From contig CM066982.1 of the NCBI GenBank assembly GCA_033977485.1, positions 12,577,218-12,641,217 of the forward strand: a stretch of DNA of 64,000 nucleotides, read 5' to 3'. Numbering within the stretch: position 1 is the first letter of the stretch; every line of letters begins with the position of its first letter. Origin of the DNA: Hydrangea macrophylla. Taxonomy: Eukaryota; Streptophyta; Magnoliopsida; Cornales; Hydrangeaceae. Under the pieces are notes generated by a model that saw only the letters and a program-made list of their open reading frames with translations, searched no databases and was not told the DNA's origin. This document shows, piece after piece, positions 56,741-64,000 of this stretch. Position numbers and translations under genes: made by a program.

Positions 56741-57154
56741 TAGAGGTGTCAAACGGGCCGGGTTGGCCCGGCCCGGCCCGAGCCCGGCCCGCTTTTTTCG
56801 GGCTAAAAGCCCGGCCCGCCCCAAGGCCCGGCCCGCTAGGCCCGGTTCACATACCCCGGGCCGGGGTGGACACACATTCTTCCGTCCATGACCCGGCCCG
56901 GCCCGAAATGAAGAAAAAGCCCGGCCCGGCCCGAAGCCCACCACGGTCAAGGCCAAAAGTCGAAGGAAGTCCGCTAGCCCGTCCGGCCCGGCCCGATGTC
57001 CGGCCCGCTAGGCCCGGGCCACCGGTCCGGGGCGGACACACCCCCTCCTTTCCCAAGCCCGGCCCGGCCCGACCCGATGTTTGGTGAAGCCCGGCCCGGC
57101 CCAAAGCCCGATCGGGGCCCGCTTTGACCGGGACCGGCCCGTTTGACACCTCTA
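56741..57154. mobile_element. GC-rich hAT-like MITE built of CCCGG repeats, copy B
   Basis: Same ends and same 8-bp duplication TGTTAAAC (56733-56740 and 57155-57162) as 9071-9467. 414 bp versus 397 bp; the differences are gains and losses of CCCGGCC units. Confidence 0.8.
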
Positions 57155-57237
57155 TGTTAAACTGAGAACTCCATTTTTTTTTCTTTTTTCTTTTTTTAAA
57201 GTTGTACCAAATAGTGTTCATATATATATATACATTG

Positions 57238-57400
57238 AGTAATGCTATACTTTTCAAATTTTCATCCCAAATCTCCATCCTAAATGACGTTGCAGTGATA
57301 GGACAGTAAGAGCACTATGAGTCACTTTAACATTCTCTAATCAAAATTTAGTGGTCCCACTGCCACATCATTTGGGATGAAAATTTGGGAAGCATAACAT
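57238..57400. mobile_element. MITE with about 32-bp inverted termini, copy B
   Basis: Duplicate of 9557-9719, same position relative to the hAT-like MITE and the transposase gene. Confidence 0.55.
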
Positions 57401-57606
57401 TATTTAGGTACATCATTTGGGATGCAGTTACTTTATTGTTTTTTTGAGCATATCAATACTCATTAAATTTACTTCTGCCATCTGCATGTGTTCATGTTTA
57501 GTTAACTTATGAAGTTCAATTTATTATTTTTTACAGATGAGTTTGGAAAACAGCACATATTACACTGATCTTTTGTACGTTTAACTTAATTATTTACTCA
57601 TTTCAC

Positions 57607-58175
57607 ATGGCGCGTCGTAACCGTCAATTGAGTATGCTTCTACTTGAATCTGACTCTGATGACTAATTGGAGTTGTTAGTAATAACGGCCATAGAAGAAG
57701 AGCAACAAGGTAGTAGAAGACATCGTGGTAGTGTTCAAGGTCGCATTACCATTTGGCGAGATAGAGTTCAAGGCCATAAAAGACTTTATCGTGACTATTT
57801 TGCTGAAACTCCTACGTATCCTCCCACTCTCTTTCGCAGGAGGTTTAGAATGAGACGTCATCTTTTCCTTCGCATTCAATCCGCAGTTGAAGCCCACGAT
57901 CCATATTTTGTCCAAAAAATGAATGCTGCTGGAACAATGGGTTTGTCTTCTCTTCAGAAAATAACAGCTGCATTAAGGATGCTCGCTTATGGAATATCGG
58001 CAGATTTTATGGATGAGTATGTGAGAATTGGCGAAAGCACCACAATAGAGAGCCTAAAAAATTTTGTCAGGGCAGTGGTTGAAATTTTCTCTGAGGAGTA
58101 CTTGAGGAAACCAAATAGTAATGACATTACTAGGTTGCTAGAAATTGGTAAACAGCGTGGCTTTCCTGGGATGTT
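57607..58175 (+). pseudogene. PIF/Harbinger transposase copy B, truncated
   Basis: Colinear with 9924-10491. It has the same TAA after the 19-codon leader (57664-57666), and the ATG used in copy A at 10002 is ACG here (57685). The frame ends before the first catalytic Asp, so no active transposase can be made. Confidence 0.85.
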
Positions 58176-58212
58176 TCAAACCCCTATCTTTCCTGGGAAA
58201 CAATAGACTATG
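58176..58212. other. Templated filler DNA at duplication junction
   Basis: Between the Harbinger end and F-box upstream sequence lie 37 bases. 58173-58189 (GTTTCAAACCCCTATCT) is the exact reverse complement of 58409-58425, and 58188-58198 (CTTTCCTGGGA) repeats 58161-58171 directly. This pattern marks error-prone end joining with template switching. Confidence 0.75.
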
Positions 58213-59060
58213 TAACCCAAACTCACCTAAACCCACGACGTCTTTTACCTTCAGCCAAGACAGCTTCGATTGACGTTCGTATCCAGCGAATCTGCAATGG
58301 AGGTTCGAATCGAAACAGATCTGGTGAGCAATGGAGCTATGGAGGGTTTGAATCGAAGCAAAGTCTGAGTGATGAAGCTATGGTGGTTCGAATCGAAATA
58401 GATCTGAGAGATAGGGGTTTGAAACAAGATCGGAGAGAGAAACTTTTGGGAGTTCTCCACCAATCATCGGGTATGTGTTGCCCTCCCCCAATCCCCCCCC
58501 ACCCACCTTTTTTTTTTTTTTTTTTTGCTTTCTGTCACTCGATTAGGTACTGTGATTATTGGCTTTTGCACTTTTAAATGGGTTCAAATTAATGTTGTTT
58601 CATGTTATAGGGTCAAATGTGAAAAATAATAGTTTTAGTATTTCTGGTATCCTCAGCATGTCTGTATACGTACTTCTTAGATCATCCACAGTTCATGGAA
58701 TTCCTTTGTCGTGTCCCATATACACTGGAACAATAATTTGGATAAAATTTAGGTTTGGCCCGTGACGTTAGGGAAGACTCCAGCTTCGTGCCTTCCGCAT
58801 GTTAAAGAGATGTTTCCAACTAGTTCTGGACTGTGACGTTAGTAGCAACATTATACCTATTACTATATAAATAATTGAGGATTTAAATGACTATTGTTTA
58901 CAAATTAGACTTGCATTGATATTCTTCTATAGATTTGTGGTAAAATACAAAGATAGTCTATGAAATGATGACTGAATTTCTTTCGGACCTTTGACTTCCT
59001 CAATTTTCTCAGTATATCTTGTTGCTTCTATAGTCTATATTGATTGATTGCTGTACCTGC
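58213..59060 (+). other. Upstream region of F-box copy 4
   Basis: Nearly identical to 33807-34655 (offset 24405-24406), so copy 4 carries the upstream region of copy 2 rather than of copy 1. A poly(T) run at 58508-58526 and GAATCGAA repeats are included. No protein gene. Confidence 0.6.
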
Positions 59061-59068
59061 TATATATA
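59061..59068 (+). promoter_or_regulatory. Candidate TATA box of F-box copy 4
   Basis: TATATATA 72 bases before the last whole base preceding the region of ATG 59140, same spacing (79 bases start to start) as in copies 1 and 2. Confidence 0.4.
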
Positions 59069-59139
59069 GCTGTTGACTGGTGAATTTTCCTCTTGACAAG
59101 TACAGGTTTGTGGTGTTATGCTCTTGTAAACAATTGGTG

Positions 59140-60267
59140 ATGGCCAACAAGAGGAAAAGAACCATAAAGGATGGAATAATCACTTGTTCTCAAGGAAGGA
59201 AGCAGAATAAGGTTATACCATTTCTTCCCAAAGAGATCATTTTCCATATTCTTATTTGGCTTCCCGCTGAATTTCTCCACAACCATGGGAAATACGTTTG
59301 CAGGGCTTGGGCTGATATAATACGTGACCCTCTATTTATTAAGAAACACCTCCTCCATGCAAATCCGAGATTGTTTGTCAATAATTTTTCTCTAGAAACT
59401 AGCCGTTTCATCGAGATAAAAAGAGGGAAGGTCAGAGTGTCAAATCTAAACCATGAGGTACTCGGAATTGAGTTAGCCAGTTGTGAAGGCGTTCTCTTGT
59501 TCTATGATCCCCGTGGAGGGAATCGGCTCCGTGTCACCAATATTGTTACCTTGCAGGCTGTGGAACTGCAGTTCCCTTCAGATGTTAAGCCATATTTTGA
59601 GTACAGTTGTAGCATGGCGTACATTTCTCAGACGGGGAAATTTAAAGTGATATGCCCCTGCGTAGATGTTGACGGAATGTGTTGTTGGTTTGTACAGACA
59701 GTTGGTGTTGATGTATCGTGGAGAAAACTTGACTTTTTCATTCCATTAGACAATTGGAAGTCGCGTAACATAGTTGCAGCAAAGTCAATTTGTGGGGTTA
59801 TTTATTGGTTCCCAAGGGGTCGTCTCGAGGTTGATCAGAGAATTCTTGCTATTGACCTTAATGATGAATCTATTCACTATGTTCACCTTTCCACAGAAAA
59901 AATTTGGCGATGTCGGTGGGCGTTTGTGGAGATGGAAAATCGTTTGTCTTGCCTTCGTTGGGCTGATGCTTCAAAAGAAGTGGAGGTGTATATATTGAAG
60001 GACTTGGGTCGAAATGAGTGGGTTGAAGCTTTCAAGCTTGTAGCTGATATTGGTGGGCATAGAATTTGGGATCATATGCCAGTTCCTATTTGTTGGCTGG
60101 ATAGTGGCCAGGTATTGGTTACACATGTTGTCAAGAGGAGCCGCATCATAGAAACAATTGTTGTGGCCTACAATGTGAAAACTGGGGTGATGAGAAGGAT
60201 CAAGAGTGCTTACATCAATGAATATGACCAACCACTAAGGCACATCAGCAGCCTTCTTTCTTGGTGA
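59140..60267 (+). CDS. F-box protein with F-box-associated domain, copy 4 (chimeric)
   Basis: Encodes 375 residues; ATG 59140 chosen over the GTG at 59080. The first codons (MANKRKRT, with Asn) and everything upstream match copy 2, while from residue about 51 on (KYVCRAWAD, then KIWRCRWAFVEMENRLSC) it matches copy 1. The switch lies between about 59168 and 59288. The F-box is at residues 26-71 and the F-box-associated region follows, as in the other copies. An expected SCF substrate adaptor with the likely binding domain of copy 1 under the promoter of copy 2. Gene conversion, unequal crossing-over or an assembly error could explain it. Confidence 0.85.
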   Translation: MANKRKRTIKDGIITCSQGRKQNKVIPFLPKEIIFHILIWLPAEFLHNHGKYVCRAWADIIRDPLFIKKHLLHANPRLFVNNFSLETSRFIEIKRGKVRVSNLNHEVLGIELASCEGVLLFYDPRGGNRLRVTNIVTLQAVELQFPSDVKPYFEYSCSMAYISQTGKFKVICPCVDVDGMCCWFVQTVGVDVSWRKLDFFIPLDNWKSRNIVAAKSICGVIYWFPRGRLEVDQRILAIDLNDESIHYVHLSTEKIWRCRWAFVEMENRLSCLRWADASKEVEVYILKDLGRNEWVEAFKLVADIGGHRIWDHMPVPICWLDSGQVLVTHVVKRSRIIETIVVAYNVKTGVMRRIKSAYINEYDQPLRHISSLLSW

Positions 60268-60490
60268 CTGATATTCATAAAATCGTAATTTAAACCTATT
60301 TATCTTTTCGTATCATCGAAAATGACCTCGTACTCGTGAAAACTGCACTAAATTTTATGATCTTCGTTTGCAATTATTTTCCATATGATGGTCTCTCTGA
60401 TCTAGGGAAAAAAAAATATTGGGGTGAGGCTTATAGCTTGAATAAAATTAGTTTTCCTTCATGTTATGTAATGTTAGGGATGGTAGTTGA
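60268..60490 (+). other. 3' flank of F-box copy 4, first part
   Basis: Nearly identical to 2199-2425 after copy 1, then broken off at TGGTAGTTGAA by the repeat that follows. Confidence 0.6.
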
Positions 60491-60796
60491 AGTGAGACTG
60501 TTAACTTTTCTAACGGTAGTCCCACTTCAGTCATTAGTACAGGGGGTTAAGTGTTACAAAAATGAACCACATGGGGGTTATGATAACATGGGTGTAACCA
60601 TAGGGGGGTAAAAGGTATTTTTTCGTAAAGAGTATGTATAGGGGCTTGGGGGTATTAACGTCATTTCCTTTTTTTTTCGTTAGAAAAGTTAACAGTCTCA
60701 CTTTAGTCCGTAGTACAGGGGGGTTAAGTGTTACAAAATGAACGACAGGGGGGTTATGAGAAAATTGGTGTAACCACAGGGGTAAAAGGTATTTTC

Positions 60797-60815
<19 letters not shown>
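60491..60815. repeat. Inverted/direct repeat replacing part of the flank
   Basis: A perfect 24-bp inverted repeat, 60492-60515 and 60678-60701 (GTGAGACTGTTAAC core), encloses 162 bases. Outside it, a 90- to 100-base unit (TAGTACAGGGGGTTAAGTGT ... GTGTAACCA ... GGGGTAAAAGGTATTTT) occurs twice in direct orientation. It replaces the sequence equivalent to 2425-3245 and ends in a long poly(T) run. It could be a retro- or MITE-type repeat; class unknown. Confidence 0.6.
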
Positions 60816-60828
<13 letters not shown>

Positions 60829-60829
60829 C

Positions 60830-61260
60830 CGTCTCTCCTTTTTCATGCGTTTAATGTTCTCTTACTATGAGATATTGGGGCTAGGGAAAGAGGCTAGGAC
60901 TTGGTGGCCTAAACAAGTAATTCTATGATGCTCAAATTTGATTTTCAAATGTTTTATCGATCGTATCACAGAGTGACTTGTGGTACCATGAATCATTATC
61001 ATAGCATGTGGTACAAGTGTTAAGCCATTTGTGAACCAAATTTGAGATTCAAATCTGATAAGCATAGCATTCTTCGCCTCAAAATAGTATAAGATTAAGA
61101 ATTTGGAAATACAAAAAGGAATATATATATATATAGTTCTTACTACCCATGTGTCCAAATCTTAATGCTGTTATAGAATATATTATTCAAGTGTTATCTT
61201 AAAATGGGCATTTTCCCATGAGAATAATCTGTTCAAAGTTGTAGAGTTCCTTAATGACTT
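60830..61260 (+). other. 3' flank of F-box copy 4, second part
   Basis: Resumes similarity to copy 1 flank from about 3261 (CCGTCTCTCCTTTTTCATGC) and runs to TTAATGACTT, equivalent to about 3697. It includes a shorter (TA)n tract near 61122-61133. No gene. Confidence 0.6.
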
Positions 61261-61303
61261 AGGGTCGAAATCAGTGGGTTGAATCCCATATTCCCATGAG
61301 AAT
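61261..61303. other. Templated filler DNA at second junction
   Basis: 61262-61283 repeats 61434-61455 of the F-box fragment exactly (GGGTCGAAATCAGTGGGTTG and two more bases), and 61291-61304 (TTCCCATGAGAATA) repeats 61213-61226. Filler thus copies both sides of the junction. Confidence 0.75.
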
Positions 61304-61683
61304 ACTATGTTCGGCTTCCCAAAGAAAAAATTCTTGGATTTCAATGCGAGGTCGTGGAGATGGAGAATCATTTGTCTTGCCTTCTTTGGACTGATGCTTC
61401 AAAAGAAGTGGAGGTGTACATATTGAAGGACTTGGGTCGAAATCAGTGGGTTGAAGCTTTCAAGCTTGCAGCTAAAATTGGACGGCGTAGAATATGGGAT
61501 CGTGCACTAATTCCCATCTGTTGGCTGGATAATGGTCAGGTGTTGATTACTCAGGTTTTCAAGAAGAACCGCCATGCAGAAGCTTACAATGTGAAAACTG
61601 GGGTGATAAGAAGGATCAAGAGTGCTTACATCAATAATTACGACCAACCACTGCAGCACATCAGCAGCCTTCTTTCTTGGTGA
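61304..61683 (+). pseudogene. F-box 3' fragment matching copy 2
   Basis: Begins in the codons for HYVRLPKEKILGFQCEVVEM of copy 2 and is open to the stop TGA at 61681-61683, with one visible residue change (KKNRHAEAYN). F-box and the first half of the associated domain are missing; the ATG at 61354 would give only 109 residues. A truncated duplicate, not a gene. Confidence 0.85.
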
Positions 61684-62425
61684 ACATTGATATTCATAAA
61701 ATTGTAATTTAAACCTATTTATCTTTTCGTATCATCGAAAATGACCTTGTACTTGTGATAACTGCACTAAATTTTATGATCTTGGTTTGCAATTATTTTC
61801 CATCTGATGCTCTCTCTGATCTAGGAAAAAATTCTTGGGGTGAGGCTTTGAGCTTGATTAAAATTAGTTTTCCTTATGTATGCGATGTTAGGGATGGTAG
61901 TTGAACTGAGGATTTGATGGTAGGATGTGTTTTTTTTTTTTATTTAATTTTTTTGGTAAATCTGTCAAATCAATGGTGCTTTATGGGATGATGGGAATGT
62001 GATATTTCCCTCCTCTTTTTTTTTTCTTCAAGTTATTTTTATTGGGTTGTTGAATTTGTAATGTTTTGTTAGTTTGGTTTTCATAGAATTTCTCTCTGGT
62101 TTCTCAGGTTCTTTGGTGGATAGGTTTTTATATCTAGAATTGTCATTTTGTTACTCAAATGGATTGTGAAGTTAGGCGATCATTGGGTGCTTGATCCAAT
62201 AGAATTTCTAGTATGTTAACTTGGTTCATTTCTATTTTACTCACTTGGTGCTGCTATGTTGTTTCTTATAGCTGATGTTGGTGTGACGTTTTCGATTTTT
62301 TGTACTAGTTTTCAAAGGTTAGTTGTGACGTCTCTTTGGTTTTATGTGCCGAGTATTGTTCTTGTGTATTGGGTGTTTTGTCTTTTTGTGTGTGTTGGGT
62401 TTTTCGTCAATCTAGTATTTTGGTT

Positions 62426-62667
62426 CTCCCTCCGTCCCATTTTATGTCCCCCTTTTTTTTTTTTTTGGGATGTCCCAAAATTGTTGTCCACTTTCTTAAA
62501 TTAGTATGCAAATTTTACTTATACCATTCCTTGCAATCAACACTAAAACAAAACAAAATAAAAAGTGCAATGATTATGGGCAATTGTGGAAAGTAGGTGT
62601 AGATCCTTTTTGTCCCCTTAAATAGTTGAATTCCCAAAGAGGGACGCATAAAATGGGACGGAGGGAG
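62426..62667. mobile_element. Stowaway-like MITE, copy B
   Basis: Duplicate of 36596-36833, slightly longer by poly(T) expansion. Confidence 0.85.
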
Positions 62668-63530
62668 TATAACTTAGTTATTTTTTACGATTACAAAAGG
62701 GAGGGGATTCAAACTTGGTCCTAAGGCAGGGGGAGTTGGTATCGGCTACTTCGGATAGGACATCGGTCTTTTATTACTAAATATTTAATTTCTAGGTAGA
62801 TCTTGTAAAATTTATTCTCTTTATTGAAGAGAAGTTTTGTTTCCGTCTCTCGTTTTTAATGCATTTATGTTCTCTTTTGACACCTTGGGTCAGTGAAGGT
62901 GCAAAATAGAGGATGGGGCTTGGTGGCACCTATACAAGCAATGCTATGATTCTTAAATTTAATTTTCAAATATTTTTTCCGTTGTACCACAAAGTGGCAA
63001 GTGGTACCACCAATCAAATGCCATAACACGTGGGATACCTGTTAAACCAATTGGTGGAAACCACATTTGAGATTTAGATATGGGAAGCATAGCATTCAAT
63101 GATTAAAAATAGGGAGATAAAGGTTATATTTGGAAATATGAAAAAGAAAAAAAATTCTGTATATAGTTCTTACTTTCCATGTGTCTTCAAGCGTTTCTCT
63201 TTAAAATAGCATTCCCCAAGAGCAGAATCTGTTTGAAGTTGTAGAGTGCCTTAATGACTTGGGGTGCATTTGACAACAGCTTATGCTTTTGCGACTCAAA
63301 CGTAAAAATTTGCTCTTGGTCAAAAGGTTGATGTTTTGTATATTATTTCAAATTAGGGCTTTGTTTTGCTCAATTGTGGTTAATTAGACTTGCTTTGTGA
63401 ATCGTACATGTCAGCCAATATACTGATTACATATATCTTCTTCCAAGTTTTGGCATGTCAACTAGTTTTGCACTGTGACGTTAGCAACATTATACGTATT
63501 ACTCTATAAATAATTGACATGTTAAATGAC

Positions 63531-63729
63531 TTTTTTTTTTATCTCTCTATGAACACACACACTACACTACCCAACCCAAGCCAACCCAAATACAAGCCCT
63601 ACAAGATTATAATACAAACTTAAGAACAAGGGGCCAAGAGGGGTATGACAAGACCCAAGGGAGAGTTGAACCCCCCACCTTTCACTTGGAGAAGCGGGGG
63701 TCACACCACTAGGCCACAAGGGCCTTGGT
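63531..63729 (-). mobile_element. tRNA-derived SINE, copy B
   Basis: Duplicate of 37697-37895 with the same A-box-like and B-box-like sequences and the same A-rich tail. Confidence 0.65.
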
Positions 63730-64000
63730 ATTGTTTGTAAATTAGACTTGCATTGATATTCTATAGATTTGTGGTAATGCAAAGATAATACTTTGGGCTG
63801 CAAATGTGACAGGTCGAGTTCAAGTCTGGGGACAGCCACTGTGTGCAAATTTATTGCCGAAAGTTTAGTTTATGCTTGTCTAGCCTTCTTAACGGCTGAC
63901 ACCATCCATACGCAAGACCAGTGGTGGGGGAGCAGCCATTTAGCAAACTACACATTACATTTCCTGATCTCTCTCTTTCACCAACTACTATAGAATTCAA

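Larger units (their letters stand above)
56034..58175 (+). mobile_element. PIF/Harbinger transposon copy B, 3' truncated
   Basis: Begins GAGCAACTCTAGCAG after TAA (56031-56033), colinear with 8369-10491 including the hAT-like MITE and the 162-bp MITE. It ends abruptly after CCTGGGATGTT at 58175 and is joined through filler DNA to F-box upstream sequence. Confidence 0.8.
61684..64000 (+). repeat. Second copy of the F-box copy 2 flank
   Basis: Colinear with 35851-38166 (offset 25833-25834) and almost identical, including the Stowaway-like MITE, the SINE and the SINE-like remnant. It is cut by the window end just before the region where another F-box copy would be expected. Confidence 0.85.

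Overview
The window looks like nuclear DNA of a flowering plant, most likely a eudicot: AT-rich spacers, a duplicated F-box gene family, two exons of a chloroplast thioredoxin f gene, Ty3/gypsy chromoviruses of Tekay/Del type, PIF/Harbinger, hAT, CACTA, Stowaway-like and SINE elements. I see no rRNA gene, functional tRNA gene, CRISPR array or bacterial feature. The species cannot be named from sequence alone. LAYOUT: (1) 1-4036, F-box gene copy 1 and its 3' flank. (2) 4037-8365, a block with a GC-rich foldback MITE, thioredoxin f exons 2-3 (minus strand) and other MITEs. (3) 8369-33757, one PIF/Harbinger transposon (about 3 kb without insertions) whose transposase gene is split by a Ty3/gypsy element at 10927-33314. 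The 5' LTR of that element holds a solo LTR (12509-14605) and a second complete gypsy element (15148-24771), so the nesting is three levels deep, supported by target-site duplications at each level. (4) 33761-42309, F-box copy 2 (intact), its flank with a Stowaway-like MITE and a tRNA-derived SINE, then F-box copy 3 (nonsense mutation) and its flank with hAT-like and MITE insertions. (5) 42310-50357, an 8 kb CACTA element without a recognisable transposase ORF. (6) 50361-58175, an F-box 3' fragment, then a second copy of block (2), a copia-type LTR fragment, an F-box upstream fragment and a truncated second copy of the Harbinger element. (7) 58213-64000, F-box copy 4 (intact, chimeric), an inverted/direct repeat, an F-box 3' fragment and a second copy of the flank of copy 2 up to the window end. 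The host content is thus a tandem, repeatedly recombined F-box cluster (three open copies: 1, 2, 4; one nonsense copy: 3; three fragments) that grew by segmental duplication, with a piece of a thioredoxin f gene carried along. F-box proteins of this type are expected to act as substrate receptors of SCF ubiquitin ligases; nothing in the window identifies the substrate. Both full gypsy elements carry one in-frame stop inside the reverse transcriptase region, so neither can encode a complete polyprotein without readthrough. By-eye LTR comparison (about 8 differences in 2.4 kb for the inner, about 20 in 2.9 kb for the outer) agrees with the nesting order. Several open frames begin at GTG or TTG; ATG starts were chosen instead. 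No clearly new functional system was found. The most unusual signals are family-specific 10-bp palindrome arrays in related LTRs, two duplication junctions with filler DNA copied from both sides, the chimeric F-box copy 4, and a GC-rich island inside the CACTA element.
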